The notes beneath the pieces are model-generated. The model was not told where the DNA came from. It saw nothing but the letters and a program-made list of their open reading frames with translations, and made no database searches. From Centropristis striata (Eukaryota > Chordata > Actinopteri > Perciformes > Serranidae), in assembly GCF_030273125.1 (NCBI RefSeq), contig NC_081523.1, positions 2,844,277-2,908,276 on the forward strand: a stretch of 64,000 nt of DNA, written 5' to 3'. This document shows, one piece after another, positions 1 through 11,856 of the stretch (position 1 is the stretch's first letter; each line of letters opens with the position of its first letter). A program made the position numbers and the translations under genes.

Positions 1-1352
1 GTGCATCAAAGGGTTAAAGTAACGTAAAATAAACCACATGTAACGTAAAATATACTACAAGAGCCAACAAATAAAAAGGTTCACTGAAGAGTTTTATCTG
101 ACTCTCACAGCCTCAAAAATGATTTAAAAAAACACACAGAACACACACATAAAAAAACACAAAAAATGAAAAAAACAACACAAAAAAAACACAAAAAAAC
201 ACACCAAGGAAATACAAAAAAAACACACAAAAAATGAAAAAAAAGAAACATAAAAACACAAAAAATGACATAAAACATACAAAACACACCAAAAATGATT
301 TTTTTTAAAAACCACACAGAACACACACATAAAAACACACACATAAAAAAACACAAAAAATGAAAAAAACAACACAAAAAACACACCAAGGAAATACAAA
401 AAAAAAACACAAAAAATGAAAAAAAAGAAACATAAAAACACAAAAAATGACATAAAACATACAAAACACACCAAAAATGATTTTTTTTAAAACCACACAG
501 AACACACACATAAAAACACACAAAAAAAAATGATGAAAATAATTTATTGTAAAGATATAGAACATAAAAACTCCTACATATCGGGTCCCTTTAGACCATG
601 TTGTGCATCAAAGGGTTAAAGTAACGTAAAATAAACAACATGTAACGTAAAATATACTACAAGAGCCAACAAATAAAAAGGTTCACTGAAGAGTTCTATC
701 TGACTCTCACAGCCTCAAAAATGCCTCAAAAATGATTTAAAAAAACACACAGAACACACACATAAAAAAACACAAAAAATGAAAAAAACAACACAAAAAA
801 CAACACAAAAAACACACCAAGGAAATACAAAAAAAACACACAAAAAATGAAAAAAAAGAAACATAAAAACACAAAAAATGACATAAAACATACAAAACAC
901 ACCAAAAATGATTTTTTTTAAAAACCACACAGAACACACACATAAAAACACACACATAAGAACACACACATAAAAAAAAACACAAAAAATGAAAAAAAAC
1001 AACACAAAAAAACACACCAAGGAAATACAAAAAAAACACACAAAAAATGAAAAAAAAGAAACATAAAAACACAAAAAATTACATAAAACATACAAAACAC
1101 ACCAAAAATGATTTTTTTTTTAAAACCACACAGAACACACCCATAAAAACACACAAAAAAAATGATGAAAATAATTTATTGTAAAGATATAGAACATAAA
1201 AACTCATACATATCGGGTCACTTTAGACCCATGTTGTGCATCAAAGGGTTAAAGTAACGTAAAATAAACAACATGTAACGTAAAATATACTACAAGAGCC
1301 AACAAATAAAAAGGTTCACTGAAGAGTTTTATCTGACTCTCACAGCCTCGCT
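1..1352. repeat. Tandem ~610-bp higher-order repeat with ACAAAAAA arrays
   Basis: A leader beginning GTGCATCAAAGGGTTAAAG recurs at 1, 603 and 1236, so the block is tandem with a period of about 603-633 bp. Each leader is followed by an A-rich array of ACACAAAAAATGAAAAAA-like units (about 120-540 and 725-1165). The segment before the next leader (AAAATAATTTATTGTAAAG) resembles 12340-12430, so this is an interspersed element amplified locally. Frames on the minus strand read as Phe/Cys/Val-rich strings and are artefacts of the array. Confidence 0.85.
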
Positions 1353-1422
1353 GATATGATAGGCTTGGCAATCCACAGCTCCACCATGACACCCCCTACC
1401 AGGGACAATCTTCCTTCTGCCT

Positions 1423-1456
1423 TACACACACACACACACACACACCCTCCTGCAGG

Positions 1457-1500
<44 letters not shown>

Positions 1501-1634
1501 CACCTCAGCCTCCCTCCTGCAGGATAATCCTTCCCCCCACCCAACAAATACCAGCGCTCAGTAGAAAGATGTTTCCAAGGGGCCGGGTCTGGATGCACGC
1601 TCACACAAAAGGCTGCACACATGCAGATGAGACG

Positions 1635-1666
<32 letters not shown>
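1423..1666. repeat. (CA)n microsatellites
   Basis: Three CA tracts at about 1423-1445, 1459-1498 and 1637-1666 are separated by short unique spacers. No gene is seen. Confidence 0.95.
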
Positions 1667-1734
1667 TCTTGTTTTTCTATCTTTGTGAGGTCCCTCATTG
1701 GAATAGTAAATTCCCTGGCAAGGTTATAATAGTT

Positions 1735-2050
1735 TGGTATTTTTCATTAGTTTTGGTTTTAATTTTCGTTGTCAATTTTTGTTTTCAAATTCAGTTAGTT
1801 TTAATTAGTTTTCAGACTGAGTTTGCTAGTTTTAGTTTAGATTGTATTAGTTTTAGTTTAGTATTTAGTTTTTTCTAATGGGGTATTTGTTGGGTGGGAG
1901 ATTAAAAGAGGTCACAGTAAATTTTGTCTTTATTTCCTTTGTCTGATCCATCTTCATTATGTATGAAAAAAGTTGACAAAGACGAAAACGAAGGACATTT
2001 TCACTATAATTTTAGTTTTGTAACCGCACAATACAGTTTCAGTTAATTAT
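1735..2050. repeat. TTTTAGTTTTAGTTTA-rich repeat
   Basis: A degenerate run built on TTTTAGTTTTAG words spans this AT-rich segment and ends near GTAACCGCACAATACAGTTTC. It resembles a degraded interspersed repeat. I cannot place it in a family. Confidence 0.5.
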
Positions 2051-2129
2051 CATTTTTTGTAACCTTTAACCCTTAAAACAAAGTCTGAAATCTAAAAAAA
2101 AAAAGCCTTTAAAGAAGTGAGGACCGGCC

Positions 2130-2211
2130 GAAATGTCCTCACTTTGCAAAAATGTCCTCACTCTGTTGGTTAAAAACGTGTTCTGGTCCTCACTATGTAG
2201 GAAGAACAAGA

Positions 2212-2240
<29 letters not shown>
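2130..2240. repeat. Diverged ATGTCCTCACT repeats leading into (CA)n
   Basis: The motif TGTCCTCACT is repeated in diverged form (about 2133, 2152, 2185) and runs into a CA tract at 2211-2240. Such a leader next to a CA tract looks like a mobile microsatellite module. The next 280 bases (to about 2520) hold a short C-run and no feature I can support. Confidence 0.55.
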
Positions 2241-2243
<3 letters not shown>

Positions 2244-2520
2244 ACTTGTGGGACTCTCCCAGTATTCAGATGGCAGCATCTGCCTTTCACAGATAATTAC
2301 ACTCCACCCTCCCCTCGTTTCTTTCTCCTCGTCTCCGTGTTTTGCAGCCTGGATGGATACTCGTGTTCGTCAATATGGAGAATGAACGCATCGTTGACAA
2401 TCCTGGCATTGTTGTTGTTTTTGTTTGCCCCCCCCCCTCTATCCACGCTGGCTAATGTGAATCACAAGGAGCAATGAGAGGGAGAAACAAGGAGTTCTAA
2501 TGACTCGTGCTCTGCAGGAA

Positions 2521-4290
2521 AGGTGTTTAGTCTAAAAAACCAGATAAAACAGTAAATCTGGAAATGATCTTGCTGCATGGACAGATAATTTACCTTGACA
2601 AGATTTATTTAATTCAGATTATTAAATCTAGAAATAAGCATGTTGAACACTTAAAATAAGAAATTAACTCTTAAAACAAGATAAATTATTTAACACTTTT
2701 AAATCTAAAGTTTTTTTTATCTTGGTAAGAAACTAATAATCATCAGGTCACTCTGCTCGGACCAGTTCATCGCTGCATGTCTTTTTGGTCATTTTGTGAC
2801 CAAAAGAAAATGCAAAAAAGACACAAAATGACCCAAAAAAGAAACACAAAAGACATAAAAAAGACAAAAAAAAGATTTAAAAAACAAAACAAAACAAAAA
2901 AGACACAAAAAGACGTAAAATGACCAAAAAAATACAGAAAAACACAAAAAAAAAACACAAAAAAAAAGGCACAAACGATGTAAAATCATCAAAAAAGAAA
3001 CAAAAAGACAAAAATAAAACACCAAAAAAAGACAATTAGTTTTTTTTTTATCTTGGTAAGAACCAAATAATCATCAGGTCACTCTGCTCGGGCCAGTTCA
3101 TCACTGCTGGCAGCTTTACTTTATGTCTTTTGTACATTTTTTGTCTTTTTTGGTCATTTTGTGACCAAAAGAAAATGCAAAAAAGACACAAAATGACCCA
3201 AAAAAGAAACACAAAAGACATAAAAAAGACAAAAAAAAAAGATTTAAAAAACAAAACAAAACAAAAAAGACGTAAAATGACCAAAAAATACATAAAAAGA
3301 CAAAAAAAAAAACACCAAAAAAAGGCACAAAAGATGTAAAATCATCAAAAAAGAAACAAAAAGACAAAAATAAAACACCAAAAAAAGACAATAAGGTTTT
3401 TTTTTATTATCTTGGTAAGAAACAAATAATCATCAAGTCACTCTGCTCGGGCCAGTTCATCACTGCTGGCAGCTTTAATTTTTATCTCTTTTGTACATTT
3501 TTTGTCTTTTTTGGTCATTTTGTGACCAAAAGAAGATGTAAAAAAGACACAAAATGGCCCAAAAAAGAAACACAAAAGACACAAAAAAGACACAAAAAGA
3601 CGTAAAATGACCAAAAAATACATAAAAAGACAAAAAACAAAAACAAAAAAGGCACAAAAGATGTAAAACCATCAAAAAAGAAACAAAAAGACAAAAATAA
3701 AACACCAAAAAAAGACAATAAGGTTTTTTTTTTATCTTGGTAAGAAACAAATAATCATCAGGTCACTCTGCTCGGGCCAGTTCATCACTGCTGGCAGCTT
3801 TAATTTTTATCTCTTTTGTACATTTTTTGTCTTTTTTGGTCATTTTGTGACCAAAAAAAAGATGTAAAAAAGACACAAAATGACCCAAAAAAAAAAAGAC
3901 ACAAAATGACCAAAAAACAAACAAACACAAAAGACATAAAAAAGACAAAAAAGATTTAAAAAACATAACAAAACAAAAAAAGACAGAAAAAGACAAAAAA
4001 AAAGACACAAAAAGATGTAAAATGACCAAAAAATACATAAAAAGACAAAAAAAACACACAAAAGGCATAAAATCACCCAAAAAGGGCACAAAATATTATA
4101 TATAATATATAATATAAATCATTGAAAAAAAGTTTGTGTTTATCTTGGTCTTTTGTCTTTTTGTCACTCTGCTCGGGCCAGTTCATCACTGCTGGCAGCT
4201 TTAATTTATCTTGTTTTAAGAGTTAATTTATTATTTTAGGCGTTCAACATGCTTATTTCTAGATTTAATAATCTGAATTGAGCCGTTAAA
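2521..4290 (+). repeat. Higher-order array: ~350-bp units with GACACAAAATGACC minisatellites
   Basis: The landmark GGTCACTCTGCTCGG recurs at about 2743, 3077, 3437, 3761 and 4160, giving units of 324-399 bp. Each unit starts with a short unique piece (TTCATCACTGCTGGCAGC), has a TTGGTCA...TGACCAA switch point, then an array of AAAAAAGACACAAAATGACC-type units. The outer ends (2521-2700 and 4200-4290) are arms of the CACTGCAAAAAG element seen complete at 9025-9753. Confidence 0.9.
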
Positions 4291-4634
4291 CGACCGAAAT
4301 AATCACCTGAGTCATCATTTAGATCAGAATATTTTTTTAAAACGGTGAAGAAAGTCGTACAAAATGTATGTTTATATCCCCAGAAAAGTTTCAAGTGCAG
4401 CAGAATTTGTGTCAGAGGACACGTTCTCACTCTAAAATCCACCGCTGTCTCATTCCCACTTCGTCAAGATTAAAAGTTCATTCGCCCAAAAATATTTGGG
4501 GGCAGAAAGGTGCGTTGTGTTTTATTTATGAGCAGCTGAGAGGCTGCTGCAGGGCATCATCCCCATTAGCATGGAGCCGGGGGTTCGTTACCGCGGAAAC
4601 ACAGTAAACAGGGACGGATTCAAACGAGTCAGGA

Positions 4635-4640
<6 letters not shown>
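4291..4640. other. Single-copy stretch, possible conserved noncoding element
   Basis: No gene is seen. About 4500-4610 is unlike its surroundings: balanced base composition, no simple repeat, and words such as GCTGCTGCAGGGCATCATC and ATTAGCATGGAG. That is the look of a conserved noncoding element, but conservation cannot be tested here. Confidence 0.3.
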
Positions 4641-4667
<27 letters not shown>

Positions 4668-4760
4668 GCAGAGAACAAAAGGTGAGGGTTGAAGAGGACG
4701 AGGAGAGGTGAGAGGGAGGACGGGAGGAGGGGAGGAGGTCGAGAGGTGGAAGAGAAACGA
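4641..4760 (+). repeat. Purine-rich GGA/GAG tract
   Basis: A run of GAGGAG and GAAGAGGACGAGG words makes this ~120-bp piece almost all purine on the + strand. It directly precedes the giant CA array. Confidence 0.7.
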
Positions 4761-4818
4761 CTCGACAGCGAGGGAATATTCAGCTACAGACGAGTCACCA
4801 GGGACTCACACAAGCACT

Positions 4819-4855
<37 letters not shown>

Positions 4856-4966
4856 GACAGATACAGGCACACACATACATATACACACACACACAGACAG
4901 ACAGACAGACAGACAGACAGATACAGGCACACACACACACACACAAACAGACAGATACAGGCACAC

Positions 4967-5018
<52 letters not shown>

Positions 5019-5087
5019 ACAGACAGATACAGGCACACACACACATATACACACACGCACACACACACACACACGCACACACACACA

Positions 5088-5162
<75 letters not shown>

Positions 5163-5403
5163 CAGACAGACAGATACAGGCACACACACACATATACACA
5201 CACACACGCACACACACAAACAGACAGACACACACAGACACACACACAGACACACACACACACACACAGACAGACAGATACAGGCACACACACACATATA
5301 CACACACACACGCACACACACAAACAGACAGACAGATACAGGCACACACACACATATACACACACGCACACACACACACACACACGCACACACACACACA
5401 CAG

Positions 5404-5471
<68 letters not shown>

Positions 5472-5588
5472 ACAGACAGATACAGGCACACACACACATA
5501 TACACACACACACGCACACACACAAACAGACAGACACACACAGACACACACACACACACACATAAACAGACAGACAGATACAGGCACA

Positions 5589-5632
<44 letters not shown>

Positions 5633-5746
5633 GACAGAAACCTCCCAGAAGATCTGCCTCTTTGTTTCAGTTTCTGTCACACACACACTAAGCGTACACA
5701 CACACACACACTAAGCGTACACACACACACACACACTAAGCGTACC
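4819..5746 (+). repeat. Giant compound CA / CAGA / ATACAC repeat
   Basis: About 930 bp of CA repeats are broken by CAGACAGACAGATACAGGCA and CATATACACAC blocks, which recur about nine times at uneven spacing (for example near 4850, 4915, 5015, 5165, 5270, 5330, 5470 and 5572). The 3' end changes to a CTAAGCGTACACAC unit. All long frames here (Thr-His or Cys-Val strings) are repeat artefacts. Confidence 0.95.
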
Positions 5747-6010
5747 CCCTCCAGCCTGTGACTGGCACCAGTTTGCCTCTTCACATCAACCTGATGGCTG
5801 CAGGTGTTGTGATGTGGCGTCGCTCTGCCAGCAGCTCATGTAGACGAGGATGAGTTCATGTACGGGACATCTGACGCTGGACGAGTTCTCACAGGAAGAT
5901 TTAAGTGACATACGGAGACGTTAGATACATCGGTACTGGCGACATGTTGAAATATACATTAACAAGAAACAGTCAGGGGCGCAGATGGGATCTTTGAACT
6001 GGGGGGACGA

Positions 6011-6491
6011 AGCTGTCAGCAAATGATTTCAACTCAATGAGTTATTTTTCCACTCCATGCCTGAACCACAATATGTTTTGTTCCAAAAAAGCGCCGGAGC
6101 ATGACTTCTTCATGACGTCACGACGTAAAAACGAGGCAGCATCAAGCTCTGTTGGCTTTTTCAGAAGTTTTCATGCCCAATTTAATGCATCAGATTTTTC
6201 GAATTTTGCAGTGTGCATTCAGCATTTTTAATGCAATCTTTTGTGTTTACTGTTTTTTGTTTTTGTAATTTCTTTGTGTGATTTTATGTGTTTTTTGTAA
6301 TTTTTTTTGTGTTCAAAATGTTGATCCAGTAAGTCAAAATGAAAATAATAATAATCAGGTCATATAGGTGAGGTGGTGCTGAAAAAAATGACACCAACAT
6401 GTCATGGTAAATATTTTTAAGTGATTTGTATACAGGCAGAATGAAAAGGAGTCAAAAACAGACAAAATAGTCCCAAACTCCAAAAGGTTAA
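6011..6491 (+). mobile_element. Relic of a TTAA-type element with a short TTTTTGTGTG array
   Basis: The right end, ACAAAATAGTCCCAAACTCC followed by AAAAGGTTAA, matches the ends of elements closing at 56754 and 27227. The interior piece GCAGTGTGCATTCAGCATTT is shared with 55490-55510, 55744 and 55990. A short T-rich array lies at 6240-6320. The left end is unclear. The 264 bases before it (5747-6010) hold nothing I can name. Confidence 0.55.
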
Positions 6492-7781
6492 ACATTTTTA
6501 AATGAGCTGTAGTGTAAACAACAACCAACATATTTACATAAATAAAAAGAAGTTTGTGCATGAAATTCCCAGTGCAGCCAAACAAATTAACTGACTTGAA
6601 GCTGACTCAATGAAGGACACAAAAACATCTCTCCTCCTTTATTACCCTGAACATACTGCTGGGAACTAGCGTTTCCATCAGGATTTTTTTTGTCAGAATT
6701 TTTTGCCCTAAAAGCCTAAATTTGGTGCCTCTCACACATTCTAATGCCACTATTCCATCTGAATCATTGCATATTTTTAATGAGTTATTGTAAAGTCGAT
6801 AAGGGTTATTCTGTGTTTTATTTAAGGCTCTTATTTTGACAGTCATCTTGTAAATTCTGTGGTGGACTCTGCTAACACATCCATGTGCTCTTATTTCAAA
6901 AGCTACATGTGTTTGCTTTTATTTTGAAGGCGGGTCTAACACGTTATTACCGTAACACCTTATGGTGTGTTTAATTTATATTGAAAGTCGGAACTTGGAG
7001 CTTGGAACGTCGAAACTTCTGACATTCATGTAGACATTGAACGCACCATTAGCAGCTGGACTCTCTATGCTGCAATGTAAATTAATCTAGCTAACGAAAC
7101 ATCAATCCTGTTTTACCTGCAATGTTTGTTGCCTTATTTAGGGCCTGTTACATCAGCAGAAATATCATTTTCAGATTTATTTAAGCTCCCAAACAGGTGT
7201 GGAGCCAGACGAACATTCAGGGCTCAGCTGAAACCTCGGGGGGTCTGGAGGAAGCTCTCTCGGGGAGAGTTTCTTCCCATTTATACCAGCTATGTGCACC
7301 AATTTCCCAAGTCATTCAGATAATAACAAGCCTAAAATGTGCATCAACATTTGGGGAAAACATAATAAAAAAAAAATCCTCCTGTAGAGCCTACAACCTG
7401 TTTTATTTCTAATTGTTGTCATCACTCGGATAGCGGGGAAAAAACAAGTTAGGAGGATTCATTTTCACTCCTGCAGCCTGAAACGAGGCGTTCAATGCCC
7501 GATGTTATGTATATCATGAATTCATTTCTAAATGTTCCTTTCCTTTATTCTCCTTATATCTATTTTTACTGTAAAATAGTCAACTTGATAAAAACAGAAA
7601 CCCTTTTTCAGCTTTGTGAGGAGCTTTTTGTGGCGTCTTCTCTTCTTTTTGTTGTTGTTTATTTCAACACAAACCACTGAACACACACTAGAGCAGCTGG
7701 AGCCAAAAGCTGCTTCTCCTCCATTTAGTCAGTTTTTACTAAGAGCATGATGGGAAAAACTGCTAAAAGAATCTAGTTGTA
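6492..7781. other. No gene seen; mostly single-copy sequence
   Basis: This 1.3-kb stretch has no array and no open frame with a recognisable protein. The segment 7126-7330 is the least AT-rich part and could be an old exon or conserved noncoding sequence, but splice sites and a reading frame do not support a call. Confidence 0.4.
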
Positions 7782-8446
7782 CACTGTAAAAAATATTCTG
7801 TTTAATTTACGGTAAAATACCGGCAGCTGTGGTTGCCAGAACTTTACCGTAAAAAATACAGTGAGTGGGGTTTCTACTGTAAATTTAAATGTAAATATCA
7901 GCTAAACCTGTCATTTAGACTGAAAAATCACTTGCCATTTTATCCCTATTGTGTCTCTTTTTGGTCATTTTGTGTCTTTTTTTGATAATTTCATGTCTCT
8001 TTTGGTCGTTTTCTGTCTTTTTTTTGGTAATTTTGTGTCTTTTTAGATAGTTTTGTGTCTCTTTTGGTCATTTTGTGTCTTTTTTGATGGTTTTGTGTCT
8101 CTTTTGGTCGTTTTCTGTCTCTTTTTTTGGTCGTTTTGTGACTCTTTTGGTCATTTTAGGTCCTTTGTTAGGTCCTTTGGTCTGCTATTATTTTAGGGTA
8201 GTTATGTCCTTGTGACGTTATGGTATTTCTCCATTCATTTTAAATGAAAAATCTAATATTTTTTAAAGCAAAACTGTGTTTTCTAAAGTTTATGACAGAA
8301 AAAAGTAAAAGTTTTGTGCTATTCTTTGATTTACGGTAATTAAAAGTGTCTACTACGGTGATATTAAATTTTTAATTTCACGCCCTATTTCTGATATAAT
8401 TTGACAGTGTTTTACTGTAATTTCTACAAACATTTTTTACAGTGTA
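7782..8446. mobile_element. MITE with ACACTGTAAAAAAT ends, carrying an array
   Basis: The left end TACACTGTAAAAAATATT and right end ACATTTTTTACAGTGTA are inverted copies. The interior contains ACGGTAAAATAC and TTTACTGTAA pieces, and a minus-orientation minisatellite (TTTTGTGTCTCTTTTGGTCA units) occupies 7945-8175. No transposase frame is present, so the element is non-autonomous. Confidence 0.7.
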
Positions 8447-8973
8447 GTCTTGTAAATAGTTTCCCTGATAGCTTGACAGTCTAAAATCTCAGTGTGAGAC
8501 TAGAAACTCTAAACTCTTGTCTTTAGATGTTAGCTGATAGTTTTCCAGGAATCTTTTCCAAATCTTTTTAAAGTCTTCTGATGTATAGGGAGCATAACCG
8601 TAGGAACAAACGACATATGTGGTGGTTTTGTTGGAGGACTTCTTGTTATTGAACTATGGTGCATTAAGATGCTTGCACCACTTGGTTAAAGTTGGGAAAC
8701 AAGACAAATGATGGCATTTATTTACTGGGAAACACAATCTTTTCCTGACCTTACCTGAACTGCTTTTATATACTGTATATGTAGAGAAAACGAGAAAAAT
8801 GAATTTGCCTGGGGATGTAATAGAGGCAGTAATTATTTCCCCCCTCAATTGCAAAAAACACATGTAGTACAGTGTAATTTCTGTGAGAGAGGGTTTCTCT
8901 GAGGGAGGAAGAAAGAGCTGGTGTAACATTTGAACACTCAGTTTATCGTCAGGTTGTATATTTTTACAAAACA
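8447..8973. other. No gene seen
   Basis: This is single-copy-looking, AT-rich sequence. A 109-codon minus-strand frame (8654-8983) shows no family I recognise and runs into the duplicated flank of the next element, so I leave it uncalled. Confidence 0.4.
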
Positions 8974-9796
8974 GTGACTGCAAGAATGAAAATAATATTG
9001 TTTTTCATGCCAACTCTGCAAATACACTGCAAAAAGCTGTGTCTAAAAACCAGATAAAACAGTAAATCTGAGGGAAATGATCTTGCTGCATGGACAGATA
9101 ATTTACCTTGACAAGATTTATTTAATTACAATTGTTAAATCTAGAAATAAGCATGTTGAACACTTAAAGTTAAAGTTTATCTCTTTTGTACATTTTATCT
9201 TGTCTTGTCTTGTCTTTTTTGGTCATTTTGTGACCAAAAGAAGATGTAAAAAAGACACAAAATGACCCAAAAAAGAAACACAAAAGACATAAAAAAGACA
9301 AAAAAGATTAAAAAAAAAAAAAAAGACACAAAAAGACCCAAAAAAAGACACAAAAAGATGTAAAATGACCAAAAAATACACAAAAAGAAAAAAAAAGACA
9401 GAAAAGACAGAAAAATCACCCAAAATAAGGCACAAAAGATGTAAAATCATCAAAAAAGACACAAAAAGACAAAAAAAAACCACCAAAAAAAGACAATACG
9501 TTTTTTTTTTTATCTTGGTAAGAACCAAATAATCATCAGGTCACTCTGCTCGGGCCAGTTCATCACTGCTGGCAGCTTTAATTTATCTGGTTTTAAGAGT
9601 TAATTTCTAATTTTAAGTGTTCAACATGCTTATTTCTAGATTCAATAATCTTAATTTAATAAATCTTGTCAAGGTAAATTATCTGTCCATGCAGCAAGAT
9701 CATTTCCCTCAGATTTACTGTTTTATCTGGTTTTTAGACCTTTTTTTGCAGTGTGACTGCAAGAATGAAAACAATATCGTTTTTCTCTGCAAATAC
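8974..9796. mobile_element. CACTGCAAAAAG palindromic MITE with an array and duplicated flanks
   Basis: The arms run from 9025 (CACTGCAAAAAGCTGTGTC) inward through AGATAATTTACCTTGACAAG and AGCATGTTGAACAC, and return inverted to end at 9753 (TTTTTTTGCAGTG). A plus-orientation GACACAAAATGACCC array fills 9215-9505. Host sequence starting GTGACTGCAAGAATGAAAA is present on both sides (8974-9025 and 9752-9795), far longer than an ordinary target-site duplication. Single arms of this family recur at 2521, 4200, 57455, 61330, 62110 and 63280. Confidence 0.8.
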
Positions 9797-10063
9797 AAAA
9801 ACCGTGCTCGTCTGCCGGAGTTTGCACAAAACCAGAAACACGTTCTCCAACTAGAGCCTCTCCAGCCTCTGAGCTGCAGATGGTTTTAATTCAGTTTGGT
9901 TTTTACCACACTGACTGATGAAAGTATTCTGGTTTGGTTTGGTTTCCACTCGGAGCGAGTGACGACTGTGTGAGGTTAGAAGCCTGCTGGGGACGTCTTG
10001 AAATATTTTGGAAGTCATTTTCAGCAGCTTAAAAGTCTTTTTGATGCACTTTGTTTAAAGTTG

Positions 10064-10600
10064 TTAACCCTCTGAACCCCAACAAGCAGTTTGAGGGCTT
10101 TTTTCTGCTCTTTTTAACTCACTGTGGCCTTTTATTTCACTCATAGACTGTATATGATTTGACTGCAATATCTCAAAGTCCTGCAGCTCTATCTAACAGT
10201 TATGACATCATTAACAATGATGTTAACAATCGTTAAAAAAAAGAAAAAAGCAAGTTTCATTTCTCTGATAAATTATAATTTCTTCATTTGATTAAATGGA
10301 ATTTAAATACACAACACTTTTCCAAGTGTCACGAATTTTGGAAAACATTTTTATTGAACTATTCACATTTTTGCAGCCTCTCCTGTCCTCTCCTCTCTGC
10401 TCTGTGTAAAGTGATTTTCAGTGAATATTTGTCACGTGTCAATCATGTCCTCAGTGTCTCTGAGGAGCAGAATTTAATGTTTTTAACAGGATCTGATTAT
10501 TACAATGACTTTGACAGAAATATCACAATTTTAAGCTTCGTTTGTGGCTTTTTCGAACGAAAACTTTTGTAACTTGTGATCCGTTCAAGGGTATATTATA
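10064..10600. repeat. TTAACCCTCTGAACCCC repeat, related in inverse to 12431-12790
   Basis: It starts with TTAACCCTCTGAACCCC, like a TTAA-type element end. The stretch 10375-10495 (CTCTCCTCTCTGCTCTGTG through TTTTTAACAGGATCTGATTA) is present inverted at about 12640-12745. No coding frame is credible. The right boundary is not resolved. Confidence 0.5.
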
Positions 10601-10751
10601 AATATTGTTATCTGGCCGCATTACAGTAATGAATTTGTAAATCAAAAATATGTTAAAAAATGTAGAAAATATTATTTTTTAGCACAAAACAATGAATTGT
10701 GCCTCGTTATGGCTATATTGTTCATTCATATAAAAGTGAAATATATTTAGT

Positions 10752-11190
10752 TTAACCCTTTATCGGGCGAAGAACTATATTTGGTAACTTCAGTGGATAT
10801 CAAAATGTCTCTCTGTGAGGTCATAGAACCACATGGATTTGTAATATTTAGAGAAAAAAGTTGCTAATTTACTAGATTAAAGTGGCAAATCTACAAGAAA
10901 AGAAGTTGCAGATTTAAGAGATTTAAAGTGGTGAATCTGTGAGTAAAAAGTCGCAGATTTACGAGAAAAAAATGAAAAAAAACAACAACTTTTTTTCTTG
11001 CAGATTCATCACTTTAATTCTCATAAATCTGCACATTTTTTTCTCGTAGATTTGCCACTTTAATCTCGTAAACTCTTTTCTCAAATGATTTTTTACACAT
11101 TCTGGCAGTATGTAATATCCTCAAATATTCTTTTGAAATTTGGAATTTGCAAGTATTTCAATGAGCTATTAATGTCCTATTAAGGGTTAA
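10752..11190. mobile_element. TTAA-flanked MITE, copy 1 (piggyBac-like termini)
   Basis: The element is bounded by TTAA at 10752-10755 and 11187-11190. It opens CCCTTTATCGGGC and closes GTCCTATTAAGGG, imperfect inverted repeats (10 of 13). The interior is made of self-complementary phrases such as AAAGTGGCAAATCTACAAG and its complement. A TTAA target with CCC-starting ends is typical of piggyBac-superfamily derivatives. There is no transposase. Other copies lie at 21120-21960, 22774-23302 and 48515-48924. Confidence 0.75.
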
Positions 11191-11856
11191 TAAAGCATGT
11201 CCTTATAATCTTCACAGACAGAACTTAGACTGGCTTCATGAAAATCACCTGAAAAGCTCTTTGAACTATAACAGCTTAAAAAAATCAACTTGTCTGATAA
11301 AGCAGCAGACAAGAAGGCCAATTATTATAATATTTAAACATTTAAATGTGCCTCCACACCCATAAGAGCCACATAAACAAACACCAAACAGGACTCTACA
11401 TGAAGCGGTGCTCAGCCATCGAGGGAGGTGGAGGCTGCAGCAGCGATGACGCCAGCGTCTCCAGGCCGGGGGTAGCACAGAGGGCCGGGGGCCACGGCTC
11501 CCTGGAGGGCCAATTAACGCTCCACTACAGGAACAACGTGAGACAGGGTTCCACTGTTACACTAATTAATAACTCTGTCGCATCAGGGCGGCTTTGACAC
11601 AATAACAACAGTAACAACAATAACAGGAACAGAAGAACAAGAGAACAAGAGGACAAGAGGCGTTCGTGTTGTTTTTTTTTTGCTGCCAAGTTCCAACTGT
11701 GTGAAAGAAATCCTCACGAAATGTTTTCAAACATTTTTTATGTTGGTGTTGTATTTCCTGACTTATCTTATCTTATTTTCCTAACTTATTATTTGATGAA
11801 CAACATATAAACACCTTCTAATGCACAACATACTGACTGTGTGTTTGAAAGATACA
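11191..11856. other. Single-copy stretch with GC-rich core; no gene called
   Basis: About 11397-11600 is clearly richer in GC than its surroundings (AGGTGGAGGCTGCAGCAGCG, GGGCCGGGGGCCACGG) and free of simple repeats. It may be a conserved noncoding element or a noncoding exon. An 83-codon plus-strand frame over it has no recognisable domain. Confidence 0.35.

Noticed and set aside
2341..2480. Possible exon after TTTTGCAG at 2345
   Set aside because: An acceptor-like site exists, but the frame closes after 10 codons in the best phase and no donor or protein family fits.
4689..5714. 341-codon Thr-His-rich frame and opposing Cys-Val frames over the CA array
   Set aside because: Any CA/CAGA repeat without stops gives such frames in several phases. 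There is no domain, start context or splice signal.
7126..7323. 65-codon frame as an exon
   Set aside because: Splice signals and homology are lacking. It may be conserved noncoding sequence but is not supported as coding.
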